Shown piece after piece: positions 19,793 to 30,378 of a stretch of 64,000 nucleotides of DNA. Every line of letters starts with the position of its first letter. Position 1 is the stretch's first letter. The position numbers and the translations under genes were made by a program. Location: contig NZ_FNEB01000001.1 in assembly GCF_900100005.1 (NCBI RefSeq), forward strand, positions 744,001-808,000, given 5' to 3'. Source of the stretch: Lutimaribacter saemankumensis (lineage in GTDB: Bacteria; Pseudomonadota; Alphaproteobacteria; Rhodobacterales; Rhodobacteraceae). The notes under the pieces are model-generated. The model did no database searches, was not told where the DNA came from, and saw nothing but the letters and a program-made list of their open reading frames with translations.

Positions 19793-20173
19793 CTACCCTT
19801 CCAGTGCCGGGCCGCTTGCGGTCCGGAACAGCTTGGTCACCAGTTTCCATTCCCCGCCCACATGGAAGAAGCCGAGGTAATCCAGATACCTGCGCGGCGG
19901 CATATCCACCCACAGTTTCACATGCGCGATATCCGGCCCCGCCACATCGACGGTTTCGATGTGATAGGACGGATCGCCCGCAAACGGGTCGCGCCCCGCG
20001 ACCCGCGCGACAAAGGCCGCCTTGTCGATCACCCGCGAGGTGCCGTCGGGCGCGACGAAGGTCATCAGAAACGCCTCGTCGCACATCGCCTCGAACACGG
20101 ACGCGTCCGAGCGGTGCAACGCCTCGCAATAGGCGCGCGCCTGGGCGGCGACCTCTTGAACGGGCAGCGTCAT
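19793..20173 (-). CDS. NTF2-like (SnoaL/lumazine-binding-type) protein
   Basis: A 126-aa soluble protein with the cone-shaped NTF2-like pattern: two N-terminal helices ([19 protein letters not shown]), then alternating strands ending [20 protein letters not shown], typical of the nuclear-transport-factor-2 or putative lumazine-binding group. It has no signal peptide. The start overlaps the nuoC stop by four bases, coupling it to nuoC. The ligand or reaction cannot be read from the sequence. Confidence 0.78.
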   Translation of the reverse strand: MTLPVQEVAAQARAYCEALHRSDASVFEAMCDEAFLMTFVAPDGTSRVIDKAAFVARVAGRDPFAGDPSYHIETVDVAGPDIAHVKLWVDMPPRRYLDYLGFFHVGGEWKLVTKLFRTASGPALEG

Positions 20174-20781
20174 CCCTTGGCCTCCTCGCCCTTTTCGTCA
20201 CCGGGCAGGATGTATTCGGCCCCTTCCCAGGGGCTCATGAAGTCGAACTGGCGGTATTCCTGAACCAGCTTCACCGGCTCATAGACCACGCGCTTGAGCG
20301 TTTCGTCATACCGCACCTCCGTATAGCCGGTGGTCGGGAAATCCTTGCGCAGCGGATGCCCGCGGAACCCGTAATCCGTCAGCAGACGGCGCAGGTCCGG
20401 GTGGCCGGAAAACAGGATGCCGAACATGTCGAAAACTTCACGCTCGAACCAGTTGGCGCTGGGATGGACCGCGGTGATCGACGGCACCATTTCATCCTCG
20501 CGCAGCGCCGCCTTCAGGCGGATGCGGTGATTCTGGTACATCGACAGGAAATGATAGACCACGTCGAACCGCTTGGGCCGTTCGGGCCAGTCGATCGCTG
20601 TGATGTCAACCAGCGTCGAGAATTTGCAGGTCGGGTCGTTCTTCAGGAACTCGACAAGCCCCGCGATATTGGCCAGCGCGACCTCGACGGTCAGTTCGTC
20701 ATTGTCGATGCTCCAGCCCAGAACGCAGTCAGGACGCTTGAGCTCGATATGAGTGGCGAGTTCGGTCAGTGCCTCGGTCAT
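20170..20781 (-). CDS. nuoC: NADH-quinone oxidoreductase subunit C
   Basis: 30-kDa subunit of the complex I peripheral arm, 203 aa. It carries the family signature [41 protein letters not shown]. The ATG overlaps the nuoB stop by four bases (ATGA); this start gives a protein of normal length, whereas the open frame extends a further 57 codons back into nuoB. The C-terminal tail is short and acidic. Confidence 0.97.
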   Translation of the reverse strand: MTEALTELATHIELKRPDCVLGWSIDNDELTVEVALANIAGLVEFLKNDPTCKFSTLVDITAIDWPERPKRFDVVYHFLSMYQNHRIRLKAALREDEMVPSITAVHPSANWFEREVFDMFGILFSGHPDLRRLLTDYGFRGHPLRKDFPTTGYTEVRYDETLKRVVYEPVKLVQEYRQFDFMSPWEGAEYILPGDEKGEEAKG

Positions 20782-21395
20782 CGTACGATCGTCCCCGTGC
20801 GGCGGATTTTGCGGGCCAGTTGCAGGATGCCATAAAGCAACGCCTCGGCCGTCGGCGGGCAGCCCGGCACGTAGATGTCGACCGGAACGATGCGGTCGCA
20901 GCCGCGCACCACGCTGTAGCTGTAATGGTAATACCCACCGCCGTTGGCACACGATCCCATCGAGATCACGTAACGTGGCTCGGGCATCTGGTCATAGACC
21001 TTGCGCAGCGCCGGGGCCATCTTGTTGGTCAACGTGCCCGCGACGATCATCACGTCGGACTGGCGCGGGGATGCGCGCGGCGCGATCCCGAAACGCTCGG
21101 CGTCATAGCGCGGCATCGAGGTGTGCATCATCTCGACCGCGCAGCAGGCCAGACCGAAAGTCATCCAGTGCAGACTGCCGGTGCGCGCCCAGTTGATAAG
21201 ATCCTCGGACGCGGTCAGCAGGAAGCCCTTGTCCTGCAATTCGCGGTTCAGCGCCTGCGTGGCCACGTCCTTGTCGCCGCCGGCCGCATATGCGCCATAG
21301 GGCGACATGGCGGACGGACCGGATTTAACGCGATCACCCTGCTGGCCGTCACCCTGTACGTTGGTGACAAGCGGCTTGTCGTCGCTCACTCCCAT
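20778..21395 (-). CDS. nuoB: NADH-quinone oxidoreductase subunit B
   Basis: Carries [4Fe-4S] cluster N2, the last carrier before quinone. In the 205-aa protein the ligands are the adjacent C84-C85 plus C149 and C179 ([26 protein letters not shown]). The first 45 or so residues are a hydrophilic, Gly/Asp-rich extension not found in shorter homologues. The ATG at [10 protein letters not shown] was chosen because AAAGGGG lies 7 bases upstream. A GTG two codons later overlaps the nuoA stop (GTGA), and an earlier ATG seven codons upstream is also possible. Confidence 0.96.
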   Translation of the reverse strand: MGVSDDKPLVTNVQGDGQQGDRVKSGPSAMSPYGAYAAGGDKDVATQALNRELQDKGFLLTASEDLINWARTGSLHWMTFGLACCAVEMMHTSMPRYDAERFGIAPRASPRQSDVMIVAGTLTNKMAPALRKVYDQMPEPRYVISMGSCANGGGYYHYSYSVVRGCDRIVPVDIYVPGCPPTAEALLYGILQLARKIRRTGTIVR

Positions 21396-21751
21396 TCCAG
21401 CGCCCCTTTCTTCCACTCATATGCAAAGCCGATCGTCAGCACACCGAGGAAGACCATCATCGACCAGAAACCGACCATGCTGACATCCTTGAACGCCACC
21501 GCCCAGGGGAACAGCATCGCGATTTCGAGGTCGAAAATGATGAACAGGATCGACACGAGGTAGAACCGCACATCGAATTTCATCCGCGCATCGTCGAACG
21601 CGTTGAATCCGCATTCATAGGCGCTGACCTTTTCGGGATCGGGGTTGCGCACCGCCAGCACGATGGCGGCAAGGATCAGGACAAGGCCAATCGCAATTGC
21701 AAGGCCCAAGAAGACGAGAATGGGAAGGTATTCCCGCAGCATCTCTTCCAC
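21386..21751 (-). CDS. nuoA: NADH-quinone oxidoreductase subunit A (first gene of the nuo operon)
   Basis: Three-helix membrane subunit of complex I, 121 aa, with the conserved YECGF and [19 protein letters not shown] motifs. Translation starts at a GTG preceded by AAAGGAG with 7 bases between; the ATG three codons later is less well placed. It opens the operon, overlaps nuoB by 10 bases with the chosen nuoB start, and has 327 bp of non-coding DNA upstream. Confidence 0.97.
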   Translation of the reverse strand: MEEMLREYLPILVFLGLAIAIGLVLILAAIVLAVRNPDPEKVSAYECGFNAFDDARMKFDVRFYLVSILFIIFDLEIAMLFPWAVAFKDVSMVGFWSMMVFLGVLTIGFAYEWKKGALEWE

Positions 21752-21810
21752 GGAGCGGCTCCTTTCAGGCGCGCGCGCTGCGCGCTCACTGCTGGCGACA
21801 GTATCACGGG

Positions 21811-21839
21811 GGGTTTACTCCTGCCCCTTGGCCGGGTCA
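21811..21839 (-). promoter_or_regulatory. Candidate sigma-70 promoter of the nuo operon
   Basis: On the minus strand TTGACC (21,839-21,834) and TAAACC (21,816-21,811) are 17 bases apart, about 60 bp upstream of the nuoA GTG. The -35 box is close to consensus; the -10 box is weak. It is a prediction by eye only. Confidence 0.3.
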
Positions 21840-22044
21840 ACCGAAGCCGGATCACATTCAAAAACACGAAACTATTGCGCTTTTACCTTTGTATTCAGCA
21901 GCACACCGTGCACGTTCTTGACCGCCCGAGCGCGCCTACGACAATTTTTTTCGCCTGAATTCCGCAGCCTTCGCGGCAGCGCAGCAAGACGCGAGTCGCC
22001 AGGCCACGGGAACGGTGCGCCATGCGCCCGCAACCTTGCCTGAA

Positions 22045-22076
22045 GAGGAAGAAAATCACAGCCGGGAAGATCCGGC
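22045..22076 (-). terminator. Rho-independent terminator after the methylglutaconyl-CoA hydratase gene
   Basis: On the minus strand a GCCGG/CCGGC stem with a six-base loop (22,076-22,061) follows the stop codon within a few bases and leads into a T-rich run (GATTTTCTTCCTCTT). It separates the leucine-catabolism operon from nuo. The stem is short, so efficiency is uncertain. Confidence 0.5.
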
Positions 22077-22078
22077 CG

Positions 22079-22861
22079 TCAGCCGACCCAGGCGGGCTTG
22101 CGCTTGTCAAAGAAGGCGCCGATGCCTTCGGGGGCCTCGTCCCCTTCCCAGCAGGCGACCAGCTCGTCGATCGTGTGCCGGATCGTGTCTTCGTCGATCA
22201 CGGGGCCCAGCCGGCGCAGCAGCGCCTTGGCCCGCGCCACGGCGCCCGGCGCACAGGACAGGTAGGGCGCGACTTCGGCTTCGATCGCCGAATCCAGATC
22301 CTCGGGCTGCACGACCCTCGCCAGCAAACCCAGTTCCACCGCCTCTTCCGCGACGAACCGGCGCCCCGACATGAAAACGCGCCGCGCCTTGGCCTCGCCC
22401 ATGCGGGCGCAGACATACGGGCCGATGGTTGCGGGAATCAGTCCAAGCCGCGTTTCGGTCAGCGCCATCTGCACATCCGGCGTTCCGATGCAGACATCGC
22501 AAACACTGGCCATGCCCAGCCCGCCGCCAAAGGCATTGCCCTGCACCCGGCCGATCAGCGGCTTGGGCAGCGTGTTCAGCGCCTGCAGCATCCAGGCCAG
22601 TTTGCCGGCCTCCTCGCCGCGCTCTTTCGGTGTTGCGGACATCTGTTTCTGCATCCAGGCCAAATCACCCCCCGCGCAGAACGTACGGCCCCGCGCCCCC
22701 AGAACGACGACCCGAACCGAACCATCGGCGGCCAGTTCATCCACCGCGGATTTCATCTGGGCGATCATCTCGCCGGACAGTGCGTTGTGTTTTTCAGCGC
22801 GATCCATCCACAGATGCGCGACCCCGCGAGAATCGCGTTCGACCGTGATCAACTGTTCCAT
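22079..22861 (-). CDS. Enoyl-CoA hydratase/isomerase family, probable methylglutaconyl-CoA hydratase
   Basis: Crotonase-fold enzyme of 260 aa, expected to hydrate 3-methylglutaconyl-CoA to HMG-CoA in leucine breakdown (LiuC-like). It shows the oxyanion-hole segments RGRTFCAGGDLAWM and QGNAFGGGLGMASVCD, and the catalytic-glutamate region LTETRLGLIPATIGPY. The start MEQLITVERDSRG follows AGGAGA at good spacing; the longer open frame was rejected. It is the last gene of the block and lies 19 bp after a membrane-protein gene. Substrate assignment rests on the neighbouring HMG-CoA lyase and methylcrotonyl-CoA carboxylase genes. Confidence 0.88.
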   Translation of the reverse strand: MEQLITVERDSRGVAHLWMDRAEKHNALSGEMIAQMKSAVDELAADGSVRVVVLGARGRTFCAGGDLAWMQKQMSATPKERGEEAGKLAWMLQALNTLPKPLIGRVQGNAFGGGLGMASVCDVCIGTPDVQMALTETRLGLIPATIGPYVCARMGEAKARRVFMSGRRFVAEEAVELGLLARVVQPEDLDSAIEAEVAPYLSCAPGAVARAKALLRRLGPVIDEDTIRHTIDELVACWEGDEAPEGIGAFFDKRKPAWVG

Positions 22862-22880
22862 CCCGAAATCTCCTGTTTTC

Positions 22881-23258
22881 CTACGGCCCGACGGCCATGA
22901 CATATCCCGCCAGCGCCACCATGATCAGGGTCACCGGCCCCCAGACGGCGCGTTCGCGCGCCGAGGGCGTAATCCAGTTCAACACGCAAGAGGCGCTGCT
23001 CACAGCCAGCGCCACCCATCCCGTCCAGCGTGGCCAGAACCCGCCGGCGAAACCGGCTGCCGACACGATGGCCAGCCCCATGAAGACAAGGACCGGCACC
23101 GACAGCGCCGCCAGCAACCGGCCCGACACCGGCAAGGCCCCTTCGTGGCGGCCGCCCTGCGTCCATGGACCAAGCGGCGCCCCGGCGATCAGCGCAAATT
23201 GAAAGCCCACGACGCCAAGGCACAGCAACGCGTAAAGATGGGCGATCTGAACCGTCAT
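22881..23258 (-). CDS. Four-helix integral membrane protein in the leucine-catabolism operon
   Basis: A 125-aa hydrophobic protein with about four membrane segments (roughly residues 8-27, 45-66, 73-94 and 103-121). It has no recognisable catalytic motif. It is coupled to HMG-CoA lyase by a four-base overlap and followed by the hydratase gene after 19 bp, so it is co-expressed with both. I do not recognise the family. A transport or regulatory role would be a guess. Confidence 0.72.
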   Translation of the reverse strand: MTVQIAHLYALLCLGVVGFQFALIAGAPLGPWTQGGRHEGALPVSGRLLAALSVPVLVFMGLAIVSAAGFAGGFWPRWTGWVALAVSSASCVLNWITPSARERAVWGPVTLIMVALAGYVMAVGP

Positions 23259-24109
23259 TGCCCGCGCATCGCCCGCGCCATCGCGGCGCCCTGCAACAGC
23301 ACGGCACTGTCCAGCCCGGTGTCGTAACCCAGCGCGACAAGCCGGTCATGGACCCCTTCTGTGGCGACATTGCCCGCGGCGCCCGGCGCATAGGGACACC
23401 CCCCAAGGCCACCCACGGCGGCATCGAACACGCGCAGGCCCTTTTCCAGCGACACCTCGATATTGGCCAGCGCCCGCCCTGCCGTGTCGTGGTAATGCCC
23501 GGCCAGCCTTTCGGCCGGAACCATGCAAAGAACCGCGTCCAGCATCGCGGCGATGCTGTCGGGCGTGCCCTGGCCGATCGTGTCCCCGAGGCTGATCTCG
23601 TAACAGCCCATCGCATCCAGCTTCGCCGCAACCTCGGCCACCTTCTGCGGCGGCGTCGGCCCGTCATAGGGGCAGTCCGTCACGCAAGAGATATAGCCAC
23701 GCACCGGCAGGCCCGCCGCCTTTGCCGCCTCGGCCACAGGTGCGAAACGGGCAAGGCTTTCGTCGATCGTGGCGTTGATATTGGCCTTGGAAAACCCTTC
23801 CGACGCGGCGCCGAATATCGCCACCTCGTCCGCGCGCGCCGCGATCGCGCGCTCCAACCCCTTCATGTTGGGCGTCAGCGCTGCATAGGACACACCCTCC
23901 GCCCGCGCGATCCTGGCCAGCACTTCGGCGCTGTCGGCCATCTGCGGCACCCATTTCGGGCTGACGAAACTTGCCACCTCGATCCGGCGGAACCCCGCCG
24001 CGCTCAGACAATCGACCAGGGCGATCTTGTCCGCCGTCGGGATGTGGCGCTTTTCGTTCTGCAGCCCGTCGCGCGGGCCGACCTCGAATATCTCAACGAA
24101 TTCAGCCAT
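23255..24109 (-). CDS. Hydroxymethylglutaryl-CoA lyase
   Basis: Cleaves 3-hydroxy-3-methylglutaryl-CoA to acetoacetate and acetyl-CoA, the last step of leucine degradation (LiuE/MvaB type). The 284-aa TIM-barrel protein has the metal/substrate motif VGPRDGLQNEK at residues 9-19, the HYHDT metal site, and the catalytic-cysteine loop AVGGLGGCPYAPGAAGN near residue 240. The start MAEFVEIFEVGPRDGL was taken as family-typical; it overlaps the upstream GST gene by eight bases. Confidence 0.95.
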   Translation of the reverse strand: MAEFVEIFEVGPRDGLQNEKRHIPTADKIALVDCLSAAGFRRIEVASFVSPKWVPQMADSAEVLARIARAEGVSYAALTPNMKGLERAIAARADEVAIFGAASEGFSKANINATIDESLARFAPVAEAAKAAGLPVRGYISCVTDCPYDGPTPPQKVAEVAAKLDAMGCYEISLGDTIGQGTPDSIAAMLDAVLCMVPAERLAGHYHDTAGRALANIEVSLEKGLRVFDAAVGGLGGCPYAPGAAGNVATEGVHDRLVALGYDTGLDSAVLLQGAAMARAMRGQ

Positions 24110-24752
24110 TCGGCACCTCGTAAAATTCCTGCGTGAACATCCTTGCCGCATCCGGCGAGGGCAAGGCCGCTTCGAACGTGTCGCGTTCGGTGATGCGCGC
24201 ATACCAGGCGGTCAGTTCCGGCCACGCCTCGATCGCCAGGAAATGCCGCGCCATGTAGACGGCCTGCCCCACCGCGATATCGCAGGCGGAAAACCCGCTG
24301 GTCAGCAAGTAGTCGCGGTTCTCAACCGGGGTCGAAAGCCGCCCCTCTATCGCGTCGTAACAGCGCCGCAAGCGGACCAGCTCGTCGCGCATCATGCCCG
24401 CCGCACCCTCTGCGTGGGCGCGCCGCAGAACATCCACGCAACCCGTCACGGTATCCGCGAAATGCAGCCAGACCAGCCAGGCCATGCGGTCGGGATCGGT
24501 TGGCGCCCGACCCAGCCCGCGTTCGGGGAACTTCTCGCAGAGGTATTCCATGATCGCGGTGGCCTCGAACATGCGCTCGCCCTCGATTTCCAGCGCCGGC
24601 ACGCGGCCCGCAGGCGACAGCGACAAAAAGGCGGGATCGCGCAGCGACCCGTCCAGAGGATGCGGCGCGATGCCGAACTCCACTTCGAGTTCGTTCAACA
24701 GCCACAACACCCGCATCGAACGGCTTTGCGGAACATGGTGCAGCGTGATCAT
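24102..24752 (-). CDS. Glutathione S-transferase family protein
   Basis: A 216-aa protein with the N-terminal thioredoxin-like GST fold (MITLHHVPQSRSMRVLWLLNELE), the cis-proline/substrate signature RVPALEIEGERMFEATAIMEYL, and an all-helical C-terminal half. The serine of the N-terminal SRS motif is in the usual catalytic position. It is coupled to its neighbours by overlaps of four and eight bases in the leucine-catabolism operon. The substrate is unknown; GSTs near acyl-CoA pathways may detoxify reactive enoyl or epoxide intermediates, which is only inference. Confidence 0.9.
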   Translation of the reverse strand: MITLHHVPQSRSMRVLWLLNELEVEFGIAPHPLDGSLRDPAFLSLSPAGRVPALEIEGERMFEATAIMEYLCEKFPERGLGRAPTDPDRMAWLVWLHFADTVTGCVDVLRRAHAEGAAGMMRDELVRLRRCYDAIEGRLSTPVENRDYLLTSGFSACDIAVGQAVYMARHFLAIEAWPELTAWYARITERDTFEAALPSPDAARMFTQEFYEVPNG

Positions 24753-25407
24753 GGGGTAGGCTCCGTCAGACAGGGCGGCCGCGTCGCGACAAAGGCGGGA
24801 CGGGCCGTAACCCGGTCAAGCCATGCGCTCAATGCGCCGCGCTTGCCCGTCAGGCGCGCGGCCTCGGGCACTGCGTTGAAATAGGCCAGCATCGGCGCAA
24901 GCATTAGGTCTGCCAGTGTAAGCCCTTCCCCGGTCAAGACCAGCCCCTCGTCCGCGACCTGGTCCAGCGCGTCCAGAACCAGCGGCGCCCGCGCCAGCCC
25001 GGACGAAAACGCGGCCTGATCGGCGTCCTGCCCAAGGCGCGGCAGGTAGTAGCCGTTGGAGAACACCTGCCGGACAAGCGGCCAGTATACCTGCGTCGTT
25101 GCAACCGACATCACCTGCAGCATCCGCGCCTCGGCCCTGGGAGAGGCCGGAACCAGATCGGCCCCGCGCTGCAGCCGGTCCAGATAACGCAGGATTGCAG
25201 GCGTTTCGTAAAGGGCGAACGCCCCGTGCCGCAACACGGGCACAAGGCCGAACGGATGGTGCAGGCGCAAGCCCGGCGCGTCCTCAGGGTCGAACGGGTT
25301 GGCCTCTTCCTTGCGGGCAGGCAGCCCTGTCTCGGCCAGCGCCCAGCGCACCGCCCAGGTATAGACGCTGTCGCGAAACCCGATCAGGGTCAGATCGCCC
25401 GCCTCCG

Positions 25408-25411
<4 letters not shown>
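24749..25411 (-). CDS. Second glutathione S-transferase family protein
   Basis: A 220-aa GST with the signature FGLVPVLRHGAFALYETPAILRYLDRL. It is clearly different from its downstream neighbour, so the pair is not a recent duplication. Translation starts at a GTG overlapping the methylcrotonyl-CoA carboxylase alpha stop (GTGA), and it ends in a four-base overlap with the next GST. Its function within leucine catabolism is unknown. Confidence 0.88.
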
Positions 25412-27349
<1,938 letters not shown>

Positions 27350-27357
<8 letters not shown>

Positions 27358-27937
27358 CCATATCTCCATATTTTGTTGGCGTTGCGCCACACCAGCCCGA
27401 CCTTCGACCGCCTTCATACGGTCGTGCGAAGCCCGATGAAATCATGGCTGGTGCAACCGACACGCCGTCCACGAAAAGTCGGACAAGTGCCCGATCGTAT
27501 CTGTCCGTTCCCTGTCGGACCGCCGAAACTTCGGACGCGCTCCAGATTTGCATGCGCAGATATTGCTTGGCAGCGATAGCCTTGAAGAATTCCGAAGCGC
27601 AGCGCGCTTTCAATTCCGGCGTATCGAAACCGATGATGCGCGCTGACTGCCGTCCGCGGCCGGGACATGCGATCTGCAAGGTGTCCCCGTCGACCACAAC
27701 CAGGATGCGGCACCCATTGGTTCCGGTGCGCCATCCGTTGATTGCATCGCCAACACTGGGAAGTATCGAAAAAGCCAGGACCAGACCTGCCGCGGACAAT
27801 CCCAAACGCCCCTGCCGGGAACGCGGGTCACGCTGGCGCGGATCGCCCGGCGGATCACCGAGATTCCAATTCGGGTGTCGCCGGGCGCCCCGATAGAACC
27901 GTGTCACTTTGCGTCTGGTGTCGCTGCTCCGGCTCAT
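27350..27937 (-). CDS. Staphylococcal-nuclease-like (thermonuclease) protein
   Basis: A 195-aa protein with a basic N-terminus, one hydrophobic segment (about residues 44-63), and an SNase-like domain in which VVDGDTLQI and IGFDTPELKARC match the conserved start of the OB-fold nuclease. The family arginines may be represented by DRYDRALVRLFVDG. The hydrophobic segment should place the domain on the outer face of the inner membrane or release it. It overlaps mccA by eight bases and the ASCH gene by four, so it is translated with the carboxylase genes, an odd partner for a nuclease. Confidence 0.82.
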
Positions 27938-28353
27938 TTCCCGAAATCCTCGACCATCCGAAAGGTTTCGACCACCATCGTGACATCCGGCGCGAAATGG
28001 CCCGCGCGGCGCAGATATGCCTCGTAACCCGCGCGCCAGTCGGCGAGGTCGGAAAACTCGCCCTGCGGCGGAACGCGCGCCTCGTCCATCCGGTCGAACG
28101 GGACATGCTCTACCTTAAGCGTTTGCACGGCCAGCGCCGGTTTCCCGCTCCAGTCCAGCGCGATGTCGATCCGCCCCTCTTCGGGCAAGGTCTCGCCCCT
28201 CGCCTCGAAGGCGGGCAAGGCATCGCATGTCATCGTCTTTCGCCCGGCCCGCACAAGGGCAAGGATGTCGGCGTTAAGACGGGCACTGTCGCCATAGCGA
28301 AAGGTCACGGCCCCGGGGTAGCGGGCAAGTATCTGTGAAAGCCCCCCGCTCAC
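27934..28353 (-). CDS. ASCH-domain protein (DUF984-like)
   Basis: A 139-aa protein with the ASCH pattern: VTFRYGDSARLNADILALVRAGRKTMTCDALPAFE, the central RIDIALDWSGKPALAVQTLKVEHVPFDRM, and the C-terminal VTMVVETFRMVEDFGK. ASCH domains resemble PUA and are linked to RNA or nucleotide binding; some act as amidohydrolases on modified cytidine. The start is inferred as GTG at 28,353, with AAGGA nine bases upstream. The frame is open further upstream but that part is not protein-like. It overlaps the nuclease-like gene by four bases. Confidence 0.8.
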   Translation of the reverse strand: MSGGLSQILARYPGAVTFRYGDSARLNADILALVRAGRKTMTCDALPAFEARGETLPEEGRIDIALDWSGKPALAVQTLKVEHVPFDRMDEARVPPQGEFSDLADWRAGYEAYLRRAGHFAPDVTMVVETFRMVEDFGK

Positions 28354-28365
28354 AGTGCCAATTCC

Positions 28366-28386
28366 TTCATCTTGCCCCAAATACTC
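28366..28386 (-). repeat. Short interspersed repeat, copy 1
   Basis: The 21 bases read TTCATCTTGCC-CC-AAATACTC in two abutting parts on the plus strand and match 34,187-34,207 at 19 of 21 positions. On the minus strand the element ends AAGATGAAGG, which supplies the ribosome-binding site of the ASCH gene. I recall similar sequences between genes of many Rhodobacteraceae. Confidence 0.6.
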
Positions 28387-28564
28387 AGGCCAACCATCCC
28401 CACGCCGCCTGGCCAATGGCAGGGGCACAGACGCAGGCCAAGCACCGCACGACGAGGCCCGTGGCCGAGGACGTGCGCATCCTGCGCGCCGAAGGCGCTC
28501 GACCGGATCAGGCGTTGCAGCCCAAGCCACCGGTATTGATATGTGCAACTCGCCCTCACCGCGC

Positions 28565-30169
28565 CTACATCCGGAACACGCCGAACTTCGTCTCGCCAAT
28601 CGGCGCGCACAGCGACGCGGACAAGGACAGCGCCAGCACGTCGCGCGTCTTGCGCGGATCGACGATGCCGTCATCCCAAAGCCGCGCACTGGCATAGAGC
28701 GGGTGGCTCTGTTCCTCGAACATCTCGATCGTGGGGCGCTTGAACTCGGCCTCTTCCTCGGGTGACCAGGTTCCGCCCGCGCGTTCGATGCCGTCGCGTT
28801 TCACCGTGGCCAGCACGCCCGCCGCCTGTTCGCCGCCCATCACGGAAATCCGGCTGTTGGGCCATGTCCACAGAAAGCGCGGGCTGTAGGCGCGGCCCGC
28901 CATGCCGTAATTGCCCGCCCCGAAAGAGCCACCCACCAGCATGGTGATCTTGGGCACCTGCGTGGTGGCCACCGCCGTCACCATCTTGGCGCCATGGCGC
29001 GCTATGCCTTCGTTCTCGTATTTGCGGCCGACCATGAAGCCTGTGATGTTCTGCAGGAAAACCAGCGGGATACGGCGCTGGCTGCACAGTTCGACGAAAT
29101 GCGCGCCCTTCACGGCGGATTCGGAAAACAGCACGCCATTGTTGGCCACGATCCCGACCGGGCATCCCTTCACATGGGCAAAGCCGCAAACCAGAGTTTC
29201 GCCAAAGCGCGGCTTGAACTCGTCGAAGCGCGACCCGTCCACCACGCGGGCGATCACCTCGCGGATGTCGTAAGGCGTGCGCAGATCTGACGGAACGACG
29301 CCCAGAATCTCGTCGGGGTCATAGGCCGGCTCTTCGGGCGATTGCCACTGCACGCTGCCAGGTTTCGTGCGGTTCAGGTGCGAAACCGCGCGGCGCGCCA
29401 GCGCGAGCGCGTGAGCGTCATCCTCGGCCAGGTAGTCGGCCACGCCGGAAAGACGGGTATGCACGTCGCCGCCGCCCAGGTCTTCGGCGCTGACCACTTC
29501 GCCCGTCGCCGCCTTGACCAGCGGCGGCCCGGCCAGAAAGATCGTGCCCTGCTCCTTGACGATGATCGTCACGTCCGACATCGCCGGCACATAGGCCCCG
29601 CCCGCGGTGCACGACCCCATCACCACTGCGATCTGCGGGATGCCCTTGGCCGACATGTTCGCCTGGTTGAAGAATATCCGCCCGAAATGGTCGCGGTCGG
29701 GAAACACCTCGTCCTGCTGCGGCAGGTTGGCGCCGCCCGAATCCACAAGGTAGATGCAGGGCAGATGGTTCTGTTCCGCGATTTCCTGGGCGCGCAGGTG
29801 TTTCTTGACGGTCATCGGGTAATAGGTGCCACCCTTCACCGTGGCGTCGTTGCACACGATCATGCATTCGTGTCCCGACACGCGCCCGATGCCGGCGATG
29901 ACGCCTGCACATGGCGCAGCGCCGTCATACATGCCATGCGCCGCCGTGGCCCCGATCTCCAGGAACGGCGATCCCGGATCGAGAAGGTTGGCCACCCGTT
30001 CGCGCGGCGGCATCTTGCCCCGGCTGACATGGCGGTCACGCGCCTTCTGACCGCCGCCGGCAGCGGCCAGCGCGGCCGCTTCTTCGACCACGCGCAGCGC
30101 TTCGAGATGGCCCGCGCGGTTTGTCTGGAACTGGTCCGAGGACGGGATGGCTTGGGAATGCAGTTTCAT
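28565..30169 (-). CDS. mccB: Methylcrotonyl-CoA carboxylase, carboxyltransferase beta subunit
   Basis: Transfers the carboxyl group from biotin to 3-methylcrotonyl-CoA (LiuB). The 534-aa protein shows both crotonase-like halves of the carboxyltransferase family: [21 protein letters not shown] and [17 protein letters not shown] in the first, and [21 protein letters not shown] and [20 protein letters not shown] in the second. Length is typical. About 210 bp separate it from the ASCH gene downstream. Upstream is an intergenic region of 209 bp shared with the divergent ompW gene. Confidence 0.96.
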   Translation of the reverse strand: MKLHSQAIPSSDQFQTNRAGHLEALRVVEEAAALAAAGGGQKARDRHVSRGKMPPRERVANLLDPGSPFLEIGATAAHGMYDGAAPCAGVIAGIGRVSGHECMIVCNDATVKGGTYYPMTVKKHLRAQEIAEQNHLPCIYLVDSGGANLPQQDEVFPDRDHFGRIFFNQANMSAKGIPQIAVVMGSCTAGGAYVPAMSDVTIIVKEQGTIFLAGPPLVKAATGEVVSAEDLGGGDVHTRLSGVADYLAEDDAHALALARRAVSHLNRTKPGSVQWQSPEEPAYDPDEILGVVPSDLRTPYDIREVIARVVDGSRFDEFKPRFGETLVCGFAHVKGCPVGIVANNGVLFSESAVKGAHFVELCSQRRIPLVFLQNITGFMVGRKYENEGIARHGAKMVTAVATTQVPKITMLVGGSFGAGNYGMAGRAYSPRFLWTWPNSRISVMGGEQAAGVLATVKRDGIERAGGTWSPEEEAEFKRPTIEMFEEQSHPLYASARLWDDGIVDPRKTRDVLALSLSASLCAPIGETKFGVFRM

Positions 30170-30288
30170 GTGATTTCCACCCGATGAAGTAAAGGTTGAA
30201 ACGCGCCGGGCGCGGTCGCGGCTCGGCCACGGGCCACCAGCCCCCTGCGGTGACCTTTGCGAAACGGTGACGCGATGATTTTTCGGTT

Positions 30289-30302
30289 TTGATCCAGATC
30301 AT
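30289..30302. promoter_or_regulatory. FNR/CRP-like binding site upstream of ompW
   Basis: TTGAT-CCAG-ATCAT matches the FNR consensus TTGAT-N4-ATCAA in nine of ten specified bases. It lies 77 bp upstream of the ompW ATG and 119 bp upstream of the divergent mccB start. OmpW genes are known FNR targets in enterobacteria, which supports oxygen-responsive control by an FnrL-type regulator here. Confidence 0.6.
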
Positions 30303-30378
30303 TGCCGGGTTGGACAAAGCGGATCACGCTGGATTTCAGGACGAACGCACGCAACACGTTAGCAACGAGAGAACGACC

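Larger units (their letters stand above)
21752..22078. other. Intergenic region upstream of the nuo operon
   Basis: A 327-bp stretch without a credible gene. It should hold the nuo promoter and the terminator of the leucine-catabolism operon, both listed separately. A GC-alternating run (GCGCGCGCGC) lies just upstream of the nuoA ribosome-binding site, and an A/T-rich patch with seven consecutive T (plus strand) lies near 21,940. Short open frames exist on both strands, but none has a ribosome-binding site and family-like sequence. Confidence 0.7.

Noticed and set aside
21752-22078. Possible tRNA or small RNA gene before nuoA
   Set aside because: I looked for an acceptor stem, a T-loop GTTCGA motif and a 3' CCA and found none in a consistent arrangement.
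21895-22110. A 71-codon minus-strand frame in the nuo upstream region
   Set aside because: Composition is random, it covers the terminator of the preceding operon, and no ribosome-binding site supports it.
28350-28610. An 86-codon minus-strand frame ending next to the ASCH gene start
   Set aside because: Its end overlaps the GTG of the ASCH gene (GTGA) and could suggest coupling, but it is antisense-like, crosses the repeat element and extends into the mccB 3' end.
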